Shown: positions 32,599 through 42,216, counted from the stretch's first letter. The stretch is DNA of 64,000 nucleotides from Arcobacter sp. CECT 8986 (GCF_004116725.1 NZ_PDKG01000009.1:1-64000), one strand, 5' to 3'. Translations and numbers: made by a program. Notes: generated by a model from the sequence alone, not told the origin.

Positions 32599-33164
32599 TG
32601 GAAATAGACAATCACATATTTTATAAAGAGGCCTTAAAAGAGTATGGAGTTACTGCAAGAGGAGTTCATTGGAACTCTCAATTCTCACAATATATAAGAT
32701 TTGAAGTAATAACTAAATTTATCAATAATATAAAAGAAGTATCAATTGCAGATGCAGGATGTGGTTTTGCAGAGTATCTAAACTTTTTAGATAACAAAAA
32801 TCTGTTACCAAAAGAGTATTTAGGAATTGATAGAGAAGATTATATGCTTTCAATAAGTAAAGATAGATTTCCAAATTATGAATTTTTACAAATGAATATA
32901 GTGGAAGATGAACCTTTACCTACAAAAGATTATTATATATGTAGTGGTGCAATGAATCTATTATATGAAGAAGATGTTTATCTTTTTATCTCAAAATGTT
33001 TTTTAAGTAGTAAAAAAGCATTTATCTTTAATTATCTAAAAAATGAAACATTTGTAAATGTTCCTAAAGAAAATATTATAAACTTTTGTAACAAAATATC
33101 AAGAAATATTCAAATTGATGAGAAGTATTTAAACAATGATTTTACAATTTGCCTAAATAAATAA
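32598..33164 (+). CDS. Class I SAM-dependent methyltransferase-like protein
   Basis: 188 residues. The SAM-binding loop IADAGCGFAEYL (50-61) and a following acidic residue in YLGIDREDY (about 74-82) fit a Rossmann methyltransferase; the motif IV-like region is YYICSGAMNLLYEEDVY. Substrate unknown. The C-terminal third is short, as if lacking the usual last strands. It overlaps the dCMP deaminase by one base and probably shares its transcript; no clear functional relation. Confidence 0.75.
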   Translation: MEIDNHIFYKEALKEYGVTARGVHWNSQFSQYIRFEVITKFINNIKEVSIADAGCGFAEYLNFLDNKNLLPKEYLGIDREDYMLSISKDRFPNYEFLQMNIVEDEPLPTKDYYICSGAMNLLYEEDVYLFISKCFLSSKKAFIFNYLKNETFVNVPKENIINFCNKISRNIQIDEKYLNNDFTICLNK

Positions 33165-33223
33165 AATATCATAAGATTTTCATATAGGTTGTGTAAAATA
33201 ATTACATAATTAAAGGAGTTTAT

Positions 33224-33967
33224 ATGAAAATTGGGTTATTTATACCTTGCTTTATGAATGAACTATATCCAGATGTATGTGTTGCTACATATAAATTACT
33301 AAAAAATCTAAATATAGATATTGATTATCCTATGAGTCAAACTTGCTGTGGTCAGCCAATGGCAAATTCAGGGTGTTCAAAAGATATAGAGACTTTAGCA
33401 AAGCAATTTGTCGAAACATTTAAAGATTATGATTATATTGTTGCTCCAAGTGGTTCTTGTGTTGCAATGGTAAAAGATCATTATGGTGTATTTTTTAAAG
33501 ATGATGCTGATTATAATAAAGTTAAAACATCTATTTATGAAGTGTGTGAATTTTTACATGATGTTATCAAAATTGATAAATTTGATGTAAGCTTTCCGCA
33601 CAAAGTAGGGTTACATAACTCTTGTCATGGACATAGAATGTTAAAACTTGCAACTCCTAGTGAACTTAATATTCCTTACGATTCAAAACTAAAAAATTTA
33701 TTATCATTAGTTAAAGATATTGAACTTGTAACTTTACAAAGAGAAGATGAGTGCTGTGGTTTTGGTGGTACATTTAGTGTTACTGAAGAGGATATCTCTA
33801 TTGCTATGGGAAAAGATAGAATAAAAGACCATCTTGATTCTCATGCTCAAATTATCACAGGTGCAGATATGTCATGTCTAATGCATATGGATGGAATCAT
33901 TAATAGAAATAATGAAAATATCAAAGTTATGCATATAGTAGAAATATTAGCAGGAGTTGAAAAATGA
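33224..33967 (+). CDS. lutA: L-lactate dehydrogenase complex subunit LutA/LldE (CCG-domain protein)
   Basis: 247 residues with two cysteine-rich CCG domains: TCCGQP (Cys41, Cys42) and ECCGFGG (Cys177, Cys178), plus Cys79 and Cys134 that complete the metal sites. It is the LldE/LutA subunit of the non-flavin, iron-sulfur L-lactate dehydrogenase that oxidises L-lactate to pyruvate. AAAGGAG precedes the ATG. It overlaps lutB by four bases and heads the lactate region. Confidence 0.93.
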   Translation: MKIGLFIPCFMNELYPDVCVATYKLLKNLNIDIDYPMSQTCCGQPMANSGCSKDIETLAKQFVETFKDYDYIVAPSGSCVAMVKDHYGVFFKDDADYNKVKTSIYEVCEFLHDVIKIDKFDVSFPHKVGLHNSCHGHRMLKLATPSELNIPYDSKLKNLLSLVKDIELVTLQREDECCGFGGTFSVTEEDISIAMGKDRIKDHLDSHAQIITGADMSCLMHMDGIINRNNENIKVMHIVEILAGVEK

Positions 33968-35340
33968 GTAGTAAACATCCTTTAAATGCAAAAGCATTTG
34001 TAGCCAATGATGAAAGAATGCACTGGCATGATAAAGCTTTATGGTTTGTAAGAGAAAAAAGAGATATTACTTCAAAAACTATTCCAGAATGGGAACAGTT
34101 AAGAGAGTATGCAAATAGCATAAAAACTCATACAATGGCAAACTTAGATAAATATTTAGTTGAGTTTGAAAAAAATGCACAAGCAAGAGGTATTGAAGTA
34201 CACTGGGCAAAAGATGCAAAAGAGCACAATGAAATTGTTTATAATATCTTAAAAGAAAACAATGCAAAAAAAATAGTAAAATCAAAATCAATGCTAACAG
34301 AAGAGTGCCACTTAAATCCTTATTTAATAGAAAAAGGAATTGAAGTAGTTGATACAGATTTAGGTGAAAGAATTGTTCAATTAAGAAATGAGCCACCTTC
34401 TCATGTGGTTTTACCTGCAATACACTTAAAAAAACAAGATGTTTCAGATACATTTCATGAGCATTTAGGAACTCAAGAAGGTAATTATGACCCAACATAT
34501 TTAACAAGAGCAGCAAGAGCAAGTTTAAGAGAGAATTTTTTAAACGCAGATGCGGGAATAACTGGAGTTAATTTTGCAATTGCAAATACTGGTGGATTTG
34601 TTGTTTGTACAAATGAAGGTAATGCAGATATGGGAGCAAATACTCCTAAACTTCATATTGCTTGTATGGGAATAGAAAAAATCATTCCAAGATTAGAAGA
34701 TTTAAGTGTATTTACAAGATTACTTGCAAGAAGTGCAACAGGTCAAGCAGTTACTGCTTATACATCACACTTTCATGGTCCAGTTGTTGGTGGAAAAATG
34801 CACATTGTTATTGTAGATAATTTAAGATCACCATTTTTAAAATCAGAAAAATATCAAAAAGCTCTTAATTGTATTAGATGTGGTGCTTGTATGAATACAT
34901 GTCCAATATTTAGAAGAAGTGGAGGGCACTCTTATGAGTATGTAATTCCTGGACCAATTGGTTCTTCGTTAGCTACATTTAGAGACCCTAAAAAACATAA
35001 AACTTTATCATTTGCTTGTACTTTATGTGGTTCATGTTCAAATGTATGTCCAGTAAAGATTGATTTAGATGCACAACTTTATAATCATAGACAAGATTTA
35101 ACACAACAAGGAATTATTGATTCTAAGAAAAAGTTTATGCTTAAATCCGCATCTTGGCTTATGTCTCATCCAACACTATTTGATTTAGCAGGAAAAGTAG
35201 CAAGAAAAGTAGTTCCATTACTTCCAAAATCAATGCTTTATACAAAATCAAATGTATGGGGTAAAAATAGAGATTTACCACAAATGCCAAAAAATAGTTT
35301 TAAAGAGCTTTATAAAAAAGGGATTGAAGATGACAAGTAA
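33964..35340 (+). CDS. lutB: L-lactate dehydrogenase complex subunit LutB/LldF
   Basis: 458 residues. An N-terminal LUD domain (about 70-290) is followed by two [4Fe-4S] motifs, CIRCGACMNTCP (Cys303-313) and CTLCGSCSNVCP (Cys352-362), then a C-terminal helix region. It is the electron-transfer subunit of LutABC. Overlaps: four bases with lutA and eleven with lutC, which points to coupled translation and a fixed complex. Confidence 0.94.
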   Translation: MSSKHPLNAKAFVANDERMHWHDKALWFVREKRDITSKTIPEWEQLREYANSIKTHTMANLDKYLVEFEKNAQARGIEVHWAKDAKEHNEIVYNILKENNAKKIVKSKSMLTEECHLNPYLIEKGIEVVDTDLGERIVQLRNEPPSHVVLPAIHLKKQDVSDTFHEHLGTQEGNYDPTYLTRAARASLRENFLNADAGITGVNFAIANTGGFVVCTNEGNADMGANTPKLHIACMGIEKIIPRLEDLSVFTRLLARSATGQAVTAYTSHFHGPVVGGKMHIVIVDNLRSPFLKSEKYQKALNCIRCGACMNTCPIFRRSGGHSYEYVIPGPIGSSLATFRDPKKHKTLSFACTLCGSCSNVCPVKIDLDAQLYNHRQDLTQQGIIDSKKKFMLKSASWLMSHPTLFDLAGKVARKVVPLLPKSMLYTKSNVWGKNRDLPQMPKNSFKELYKKGIEDDK

Positions 35341-35917
35341 AGAACAGATATTAGCCTCTATTAGAGAAAATAGGGTAGTTGTAGATACTAAACTTCCATC
35401 TTATGATAATTTTGGAATGAAATTTGATGATAAGTTTGAACACTTTAAAAAGATGTTAGAAAGTGTTGGTGGTCATGCTTTATGTATAAAAAAAGAGCAA
35501 TTAGATGAAACAATTACAAGCCTTTATCCTGAAGTTAAAATTATTACTTCAAATGTGGAAGGTTTTACAAAAGCTACATTCGATGCAAATGCACAAGAGG
35601 ATGTACATAATTTAAAAGATGTAGAGTTATGTGTAGTTGAAGGAAATTTTGCAGTTGCTGAAAATGGTGCAGTATGGGTAAAAAATAGTAATAATAAACA
35701 TAGAGGATTATACTTTATCTCTGAAAATATTGTTATAGTTGTAAAAAAAGATGAAATTGTAAATAATATGCATGAAGCTTATGAAAGAGTAAGTTTCAAT
35801 AATGAAGATGCATATGGTGTATTTATAAGTGGCCCTTCAAAAACAGCAGATATTGAACAATCATTAGTAATTGGTGCTCATGGTCCAAAATCTGGTTATG
35901 TGATTTTTGTAGATTAG
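35330..35917 (+). CDS. lutC: L-lactate dehydrogenase complex subunit LutC/LldG
   Basis: 195 residues of LUD-domain protein: TSKEQILASIRENR at the start and the conserved core AENGAVWV, then ISGPSKTADIEQSLVIGAHGP near the C-terminus. The ATG at 35330 is inside the end of lutB and matches the family N-terminus; a longer frame from 35252 is an overlap artefact. It forms the third subunit of the LutABC L-lactate oxidising complex. Confidence 0.92.
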   Translation: MTSKEQILASIRENRVVVDTKLPSYDNFGMKFDDKFEHFKKMLESVGGHALCIKKEQLDETITSLYPEVKIITSNVEGFTKATFDANAQEDVHNLKDVELCVVEGNFAVAENGAVWVKNSNNKHRGLYFISENIVIVVKKDEIVNNMHEAYERVSFNNEDAYGVFISGPSKTADIEQSLVIGAHGPKSGYVIFVD

Positions 35918-35940
35918 TGATATAATAGGTTTATTAAAGG

Positions 35941-38136
35941 ATGAGTTTGAAAAGAGTTTTGATATTAATAAGCCTATTATTTTTTAGTGTTTGTTATGCA
36001 CAAACATCAACAAAAGAGATTCTTTTACTTCACTCTTACCATAAAGGTTATAAGTGGACTGATGATATTTCATCTGCAATAGAAAAAGAGTTTGCACCTT
36101 ATAGTAATATAAATCTAACTACTGTTTATATGGATACAAAAAGAGTATCAAACAAAATCTACTATCAAAAACTTTATGAGCTTTATAAAGAAGAGTTTAA
36201 AACTAGAAAATTTGATGTTATTATAGCAAGTGATAACTCAGCTTTAGAGTTTTTAGTAGAGTATCAAAAAAGACTATTCCCTAATATTCCCATACTATTT
36301 TGTGGGATAAACTACTTTGATGAATCTATTTTAGAAAAAAATGGTATGAAAAAGTATGTTAGTGGAGTATTAGAACAAGTTGATTTAGAAAAGAACTTTG
36401 AACTAATTTCTAAAATACATCCAGATTTGAAAAAGTTAATAATAATAAACGATAAGTCAACAACTGGACTTATTATGAAAGAGGACTTAGAAAAGCTATT
36501 CCCAAAATATAGAAAAAAATTTCAAATTGAATATATAGATGATATGCAAATGAATGAACTTCAAAAAGTTGTATCAAAAACAGATGATAAAACTGCTTTA
36601 TTATTTGTACTTTTATTTAAAGATAGAACAGGGAAGTTTTTTACTTATAAACAGAGTTTAGAACAGATAAAAAAATTGGCACATGTTCCTATTTATGGAC
36701 TTTGGGATTTTTATTTGAATTATGGAATGATTGGTGGGTTATTAACTTCAGCTCAAGCTCAAGGTGAAGCTGTATCTAAAATGGCAATGAAAGTTTTAGA
36801 TGGTACTGATATTTCTCAAATACCAATTTTAAGAAAATCACCAAATAGATATATTTTTGATTATAATGAGTTAAAAAAGTTTGATATTAATATTGAAAAG
36901 CATTTAAAACATTATCAAATAATAAATAGACCTTTTTCTTTTTATAAAAAGTATAAAATATTAGTTAATATAACAATTATTACAATGGTTATTTTCATTA
37001 TATTAATAATACTAATGAAAGCTAATATAAATAGAAGAAAAAAACTACAAAGAGCACTTTCAAATAGATTAGAGTTTGATAAAGTGTTACTTGATACTAT
37101 TCCAAATGCAATATATTATAAAAATGTAGATGGTAAATTTATAGGTTGTAACTTAGCTTTTGCATCACTTATGGGATTAACAAAACAAAATATTGTAGGA
37201 AAAACAGCATTTGAACTTTTCCCTGAAGATATTGCTATAAAAAATACACAAATTGATGAGAAAATTTTAGAGACTTTACAAACAGATACTTCAGAAATGG
37301 CACTACATTTTAGTAATAAAGAGATTAAATATTTTATTTTGAACAAAGCAGTTTATAAAAATATTGATGGAAGAATTGGTGGTATTGTTTGTATTATGGA
37401 TGATATTACTGAAAGAGTACAACAAAAACAGTTTTTAATCCAACAAAGTAAATTAGCTGAAATGGGTGATATGGTTGCAGCAATTGCTCATCAATGGAAT
37501 GAACCTTTAGTTGAATTATCTGCACAAGTTCAAGATATTCAAACTTCTTATTTATTAAATGAATTAAAAGATTGCCAAGTTGAAGAGTTTGTAAAAGATT
37601 CAATGGTACAAATTCAATATATGTCAAGAACACTAAATGATTTTAGAAACTTTTTAAAACCATCAACTAAAAAGGTTATATTTCCTATAAAAAAAGCACT
37701 TGATGAGATAAATGAGATAATAGGTAAACAAGTATTTTATTCAAATATTGATATGCATTTTAATTATATTCATGGAGAAGATTTGGTTATTTATGGATAT
37801 GAAAATGAGTTTAAACAAGTTTTACTAAATCTAATTAACAATGCAAAAAATAAGATTATAGAAAATCAAAGTGATAAAAGAGGAAATATTATAATAAATA
37901 TTTCAAAAGAGCAGGAATATAATATTATAGAGATAATTGATGATGGAGGAGAAATAGATGAAAAAATAGTTTCATCTATCTTTGAGCCTTATTTTACAAC
38001 AAAATCAGATGGAACTGGAATAGGGCTTTATATGGCTAAAGTAATAGTCGAAGATAAAATGCACGGATTTATAAAAGTAAAAAACTTTGAGGGGAATGTT
38101 GTTTTTACTATAAAAGTGCCTTATAAAAAGGATTAG
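35941..38136 (+). CDS. Membrane histidine kinase with periplasmic ABC-substrate-binding-type sensor and PAS domain
   Basis: 731 residues: signal segment 1-20; a periplasmic ABC_sub_bind-like domain (about 25-320, with ILLLHSYHKGYKWT and VPIYGLWDFYLNYGMIGG); a membrane helix (about 342-365); a PAS domain (about 385-490); a kinase core with His517 in AHQWNEPL; and an ATPase domain with DDGGEID and GTGIGLYMAK. Between lutC and dctP, and two bases before its regulator, it likely senses lactate or a similar acid (inference). AAAGG abuts the ATG at 35941, so TTG at 35947 may be the true start. Confidence 0.9.
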   Translation: MSLKRVLILISLLFFSVCYAQTSTKEILLLHSYHKGYKWTDDISSAIEKEFAPYSNINLTTVYMDTKRVSNKIYYQKLYELYKEEFKTRKFDVIIASDNSALEFLVEYQKRLFPNIPILFCGINYFDESILEKNGMKKYVSGVLEQVDLEKNFELISKIHPDLKKLIIINDKSTTGLIMKEDLEKLFPKYRKKFQIEYIDDMQMNELQKVVSKTDDKTALLFVLLFKDRTGKFFTYKQSLEQIKKLAHVPIYGLWDFYLNYGMIGGLLTSAQAQGEAVSKMAMKVLDGTDISQIPILRKSPNRYIFDYNELKKFDINIEKHLKHYQIINRPFSFYKKYKILVNITIITMVIFIILIILMKANINRRKKLQRALSNRLEFDKVLLDTIPNAIYYKNVDGKFIGCNLAFASLMGLTKQNIVGKTAFELFPEDIAIKNTQIDEKILETLQTDTSEMALHFSNKEIKYFILNKAVYKNIDGRIGGIVCIMDDITERVQQKQFLIQQSKLAEMGDMVAAIAHQWNEPLVELSAQVQDIQTSYLLNELKDCQVEEFVKDSMVQIQYMSRTLNDFRNFLKPSTKKVIFPIKKALDEINEIIGKQVFYSNIDMHFNYIHGEDLVIYGYENEFKQVLLNLINNAKNKIIENQSDKRGNIIINISKEQEYNIIEIIDDGGEIDEKIVSSIFEPYFTTKSDGTGIGLYMAKVIVEDKMHGFIKVKNFEGNVVFTIKVPYKKD

Positions 38137-38137
38137 T

Positions 38138-38785
38138 ATGATGAAGATATTACTTTTAGAAGATAATAAAAAGCTAAATGTAACAATAAAAAAAAGATTG
38201 ATGCTAAAAGGGTATAAAGTTGATTCTTTTATTGATGGAAGTGAAGCTTATAATAATTTAACAGAAGGTTATAGCTGTTTTATTTTAGATATAAATGTTC
38301 CAAATATAGATGGAATAAAAATATTAAAAAAAATTAGAGAGTTTTATGATGAGGTTCCAATTATTATAATTAGTGCTTCAATAGAACTTGAAGTAATCAA
38401 ACAATCCTATGAATTTGGTTGTAATGATTATTTGAAGAAACCTTTTTTTATTGATGAACTTGAAATAAAAGTACAAAGATTATGCAAAATCAGAAATGAT
38501 TTAATATATTTTGATGAAAATTGTTATTTTGATTATAAAAGTTCAGTTGTATTTTTAGGAGTTGAAGAGTTAAGACTTACAAAAAAAGAGAGATTATTAA
38601 TGAATCTTTTTTTAACAAAAAGAAATCAAGTTTTAACATATGATGCAATTCAAAACTATGTTTGGGAAGGAAGCTTCGCTTCTTTAGAATCTATAAGAAG
38701 TCTAATAAGAAGGCTAAGAAAGGTAGTTTCTAATAGATATATTGAAACTGTTGTTGACACAGGTTATATCTTTAAAACTACATAA
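38138..38785 (+). CDS. OmpR-family response regulator, partner of the adjoining kinase
   Basis: 215 residues. Receiver domain with acidic pocket LEDN, phosphoacceptor Asp51 in ILDINVP and Lys in DYLKKPF (about 101); C-terminal winged helix with LTKKERLLMNLFL and SLIRRLRKVVSNRYIETVVDTGY. It starts one base after the kinase gene ends. An 11-bp-period direct repeat lies just downstream at its stop codon, before dctP, and may be its binding site. Confidence 0.92.
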   Translation: MMKILLLEDNKKLNVTIKKRLMLKGYKVDSFIDGSEAYNNLTEGYSCFILDINVPNIDGIKILKKIREFYDEVPIIIISASIELEVIKQSYEFGCNDYLKKPFFIDELEIKVQRLCKIRNDLIYFDENCYFDYKSSVVFLGVEELRLTKKERLLMNLFLTKRNQVLTYDAIQNYVWEGSFASLESIRSLIRRLRKVVSNRYIETVVDTGYIFKTT

Positions 38786-38796
38786 AATTTACATAA
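38779..38796. promoter_or_regulatory. Direct repeat upstream of dctP, candidate response-regulator site
   Basis: TACATAA occurs at 38779-38785 and 38790-38796, starts 11 bases apart, the usual spacing for tandem OmpR/PhoB-type binding. TTACATAAT is also seen at 33202-33210 before lutA. Function inferred. Confidence 0.35.
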
Positions 38797-38869
38797 TAAA
38801 GGAAAAATATCATATCATTATCATGTCAAATAGTTAAAATTTGAAACAATACATAAAAAGGAGAATGTT

Positions 38870-39940
38870 ATGATGTTTAAAAAGACAACGAAATTGTTGG
38901 TTGCTACGGCTTTAGTTGCGGGACTAAGTACAGCAACATTTGCAAAAGATAGAGTGTATAAGTGGAAATTGGCAACTACTTGGGGTTCAACTCTATCACC
39001 TTTTATTGATGCACCAAAAAATATGGCAAAACTTGTAGAGGAGATGTCTGATGGGAGACTTCAAATCAGAGTTGATGCTGCAAATAAACATAAAGCACCA
39101 TTAGGTATTTTAGATATGGTAAAAGCAGGGCAATATGAGATGGGTCACTCTGCTTCTTATTATTGGAAAGGTAAAGATATAAATCTTCTACCATTTACAA
39201 CAATGCCTTTTGGTATGACTGCTCCTGAGCAATATGCATGGTTCTATTATGGTGGTGGAATGGAATTAATGCAAAAAGCATATAAAAAACATAAAGTATT
39301 ATCTTTCCCAGGTGGTAACTCTGGTAACCAAATGGGTGGTTGGTTTAGAAAAGAGATTAATTCTGTTGAAGATTTAAAGGGATTAAAAATGAGAATTCCT
39401 GGATTTGCTGGAGAAGTTCTAGCAAAATTAGGAGTTACAGTAACAAATATTGCTCCAGGTGAATTATATACTTCACTTGAAAGAGGAACTATTGACGCAT
39501 TAGAGTGGGTAAGTCCATCAATGGATGTTAAAATGGGATTCCATAAAATTGCTCCATACTATTATACAGGATGGCATGAACCAGCAACAGAGTTACAATT
39601 TTTAGTAAACCAAAGAAAATTTGATAGATTACCAAAAGATTTACAAAAAATCTTAGTTACAGCAATGAGAGTATCTGCTTATGATATGTATGTAGAGAAC
39701 TATCATATGAACTCAGAAGCTTGGGCGAATATTGAAAAAGATTTTCCAAATGTTAAAATCAAAACATTCCCTAAAAGTGTAATTAATGCTATGAAAAAAG
39801 CAAATGATGAGTTATTAGTAGAAAAAGCAAATCAAAGCCCACTATTAAAAGAGGTATTAAAATCTCAAGCTGAATACTTGAAAAAAGTAAGAGAGTGGAC
39901 AAAAATGGCAGATTATAAATATTTAGAAGATAATTTATAA
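38870..39940 (+). CDS. dctP: TRAP transporter solute-binding protein DctP
   Basis: 356 residues with a signal peptide (about 1-25, cleavage after ATFA). DctP fold with KLATTWGST, MRIPGFAGE and ERGTIDALEWV. It captures an organic acid in the periplasm for DctQM. Neighbouring lactate oxidation genes on both sides suggest lactate or pyruvate as ligand; TTHA0766 and TakP of this broad family bind lactate and keto acids. AAAGGAG upstream. Hairpins after the gene may make it more abundant than dctQM. Confidence 0.94.
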   Translation: MMFKKTTKLLVATALVAGLSTATFAKDRVYKWKLATTWGSTLSPFIDAPKNMAKLVEEMSDGRLQIRVDAANKHKAPLGILDMVKAGQYEMGHSASYYWKGKDINLLPFTTMPFGMTAPEQYAWFYYGGGMELMQKAYKKHKVLSFPGGNSGNQMGGWFRKEINSVEDLKGLKMRIPGFAGEVLAKLGVTVTNIAPGELYTSLERGTIDALEWVSPSMDVKMGFHKIAPYYYTGWHEPATELQFLVNQRKFDRLPKDLQKILVTAMRVSAYDMYVENYHMNSEAWANIEKDFPNVKIKTFPKSVINAMKKANDELLVEKANQSPLLKEVLKSQAEYLKKVREWTKMADYKYLEDNL

Positions 39941-39952
39941 GATGTTTTATAA

Positions 39953-39976
39953 ATAGCAGACCTTTTGGTCTGTTAT
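39953..39976 (+). terminator. Attenuator-like hairpin between dctP and dctQ
   Basis: A 10-bp stem with one G-T pair (39953-39962 with 39967-39976, loop TTTT), 12 bases after the dctP stop. A second weaker stem (39986-39992 with 40012-40018) follows. Such structures often stabilise or partly end the binding-protein transcript. Confidence 0.55.
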
Positions 39977-40049
39977 ATAAATTGGGAGTCTAGTGGATAT
40001 TAAGTATTTATTAGACTCTTAAGAGGAAGAAAAACAAAAGGAAATATAA

Positions 40050-40631
40050 ATGCTATTAAAACTAGAGAGAGGTTTTGATAAACTAGCAGATTTCATAGGT
40101 GGTATAACAGGTATAGTTTTAGTACTTATGATATTAAATGTATTTTATGATGTAATCATGAGATATCTTTTTAATAGTGGAAATATTGCATGGCAAGAGA
40201 TGGAGTGGCATCTGTTCTCTGTTGTAATATTATTAGGAGTATCTTACACATTAAAAGAAGATGGCCATGTAAGAGTTGATTTGATATATGATAGATTATC
40301 TGATAAGAAAAAAGCGATAATAAATATGATTGGTGTTATCACATTTATTTATCCAATATCTTTATTAATTGTATATGGTTCTTATGATTTTGTTCATGAA
40401 GCATATGCATTTAACGAAGTTTCTGGTGATCCAGGTGGATTAACACATAGATGGATTATTAAAGCTATGATTCCTTTATCATTTGTCCTTTTAATGATTA
40501 CTTCAATTGGGTTTTTTATAAAAAATCTAAATACTTATTTAGGTTTACATAATTATGAAGACCACTCAATTTCTCATCAAGCACATGAGTACAAAGAGAA
40601 AATTGAAGAAAAAGTAAAAGGAGATAACTAA
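40050..40631 (+). CDS. dctQ: TRAP transporter small membrane subunit DctQ
   Basis: 193 residues with four hydrophobic segments and the family pattern NVFYDVIMRYLFNSG (about 30-44) and WQEMEWHLFSVVILLGVSY (near 50-68). DctQ links the binding protein to the large carrier DctM. AAAAGGAAA precedes the ATG. Stop and next start overlap (TAATG). A hydrophilic C-terminal tail (about 170-193) is Lys/Glu/His-rich. Confidence 0.93.
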   Translation: MLLKLERGFDKLADFIGGITGIVLVLMILNVFYDVIMRYLFNSGNIAWQEMEWHLFSVVILLGVSYTLKEDGHVRVDLIYDRLSDKKKAIINMIGVITFIYPISLLIVYGSYDFVHEAYAFNEVSGDPGGLTHRWIIKAMIPLSFVLLMITSIGFFIKNLNTYLGLHNYEDHSISHQAHEYKEKIEEKVKGDN

Positions 40632-42004
40632 TGATTGGTATTATAATGTTTTTTACAGCATTATTTATGCTGTTGATAGGATTTCCAGTTGCTTTTACTT
40701 TTGGTGCGGTTTCTGTCGTTTTTGGAATAATTGCAGGAATTGTAGAGATATATAGATATGCAGACCCAGATATGAGTTTAACTTCTATTTTAGTAGATGG
40801 TTTTTCTGAGGGTATGTTTATGTTTGATTTTATGCCTCATAGAATTTGGTCTATTATGAACAATACAATTTTGATGGCAGTTCCTATGTTCATATTTATG
40901 GGAATTATCTTACAAAAAACAGGTCTTGCTGAAAGATTACTTGAATCTATGGGATTTTTATTTGGAGAAATAAGAGGTGGAGTTGCAATATCAACTGTGT
41001 TAGTTGGAACACTTTTAGCTGCATCAACAGGAGTGGTTGGCGCATCAGTTGTTGCAATGGGTGTTATTTCATTACCTGTAATGCTTAAGTACAAATACAA
41101 CACAGAACTTGCAACAGGAACAATTTGTGCTTCTGGAACATTAGGACAAATAATTCCTCCTTCAATTGTTTTAATTATTTTAGGAGATGTTTTTCAAGTT
41201 CCAGTTGGTGATTTATTTAAAGCAGCTGTATGGCCAGGATTAATGTTAGTTGGTGCATATATTTTATTTATATTAGTTGTATCTTTTGTAAAAAAAGATA
41301 TGGCTCCAGCAATACCTGCTGACCCATCAAGAGGTTCAAAGTCAAAACAAGTAGTTAAAGCATTGATTGATATTATTCCATCTTTAACACTAATTATTTT
41401 AGTATTAGGTTCAATTTTTGCAGGTGTTGCAACACCTACTGAATCAGCTGCTGTTGGATGTTTAGGTGCACTATTATTAAGTATCATGTATAAAACTTTT
41501 TCAAACTCAACTGTTAAAGAAGCAGCTTTAGAGTCTGTAAAAATTACATCAATGGTATTTGCTATATTAATTGGAGCAACGGCGTTTTCAATGGTATTTA
41601 CTTATACAGGTGGAGATCAATTAGTTGAACACTTTATGATGAATTTACCAGGTGATGAGAAGTTAGGATTTATTCTATTTACAATGTTGGCAATATTTGT
41701 ACTTGGATTTTTTATTGATTTTGTTGAAATTTCATACATTATCGTTCCAATTCTAGTTCCAATTGCAACAAATTTAGATATTAATCCAGTTTGGTTTGCT
41801 ATACTAATAGCTATGAATTTACAAACTTCGTTCCTAACTCCACCTTTTGGTTTCTCACTATTTTATTTAAAAGGTGTAGTTCCAGCAACTGTTAGAACGA
41901 TACAAATATATAAAGGTGTATTGCCATTTATTGCAATTCAAATTGCTATTTTGGCACTACTTGCTTTGTATCCAGAACTTTTTGGAATACAATCAAGCCT
42001 ATAA
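40631..42004 (+). CDS. dctM: TRAP transporter large carrier subunit DctM
   Basis: 457 residues with about 12 membrane helices. Signature stretches include AVPMFIFMGIILQKTG, the LVGTLLAASTGVVGASVVAMG segment (described by its ends, about 118-138), CASGTLGQIIPPSIVLI and LTPPFGFSLFYLKG. It is the ion-coupled carrier of the DctPQM importer. Length slightly exceeds the usual ~430 because of a longer first loop (about 28-65). Confidence 0.94.
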   Translation: MIGIIMFFTALFMLLIGFPVAFTFGAVSVVFGIIAGIVEIYRYADPDMSLTSILVDGFSEGMFMFDFMPHRIWSIMNNTILMAVPMFIFMGIILQKTGLAERLLESMGFLFGEIRGGVAISTVLVGTLLAASTGVVGASVVAMGVISLPVMLKYKYNTELATGTICASGTLGQIIPPSIVLIILGDVFQVPVGDLFKAAVWPGLMLVGAYILFILVVSFVKKDMAPAIPADPSRGSKSKQVVKALIDIIPSLTLIILVLGSIFAGVATPTESAAVGCLGALLLSIMYKTFSNSTVKEAALESVKITSMVFAILIGATAFSMVFTYTGGDQLVEHFMMNLPGDEKLGFILFTMLAIFVLGFFIDFVEISYIIVPILVPIATNLDINPVWFAILIAMNLQTSFLTPPFGFSLFYLKGVVPATVRTIQIYKGVLPFIAIQIAILALLALYPELFGIQSSL

Positions 42005-42025
42005 AAGAAGAGATTCTCTTCTTTT
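42003..42025 (+). terminator. Terminator after dctM
   Basis: A 10-bp perfect stem (42003-42012 with 42016-42025, loop ATT) overlaps the dctM stop codon and ends in CTTTTATAAT. Confidence 0.6.
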
Positions 42026-42041
42026 ATAATAGGAAATATTT

Positions 42042-42161
42042 ATGAATAAAAGAACAAATTTAAAACTTATTGAAAATTTAATCTTATTACAATGTGATAA
42101 GATGTTCTCTTTTATTGATGACCCTCAACAAAGAATTTATACTGTACCAAGACTTGAATAG
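42042..42161 (+). CDS. Possible 39-residue protein between dctM and the D-lactate dehydrogenase gene
   Basis: ATG at 42042 is preceded by AGGAAA at good spacing, and the frame runs 39 codons to TAG. The peptide starts MNKRTNLKLIENLILLQ and ends YTVPRLE; one amphipathic or weakly hydrophobic helix, no known family. Position and ribosome-binding site are the only support; it could be a leader peptide or chance. Confidence 0.33.
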   Translation: MNKRTNLKLIENLILLQCDKMFSFIDDPQQRIYTVPRLE

Positions 42162-42216
42162 AACATTATCCTAAATTAAAAAAAACTATATATAACAATT
42201 TTTATAAGGATAAACG

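Noticed and set aside
33927-34522. Minus-strand Leu-rich ORFs opposite lutB
   Set aside because: Leu-rich shadow frames are expected opposite AT-rich genes; lutB is a clear gene on the other strand.
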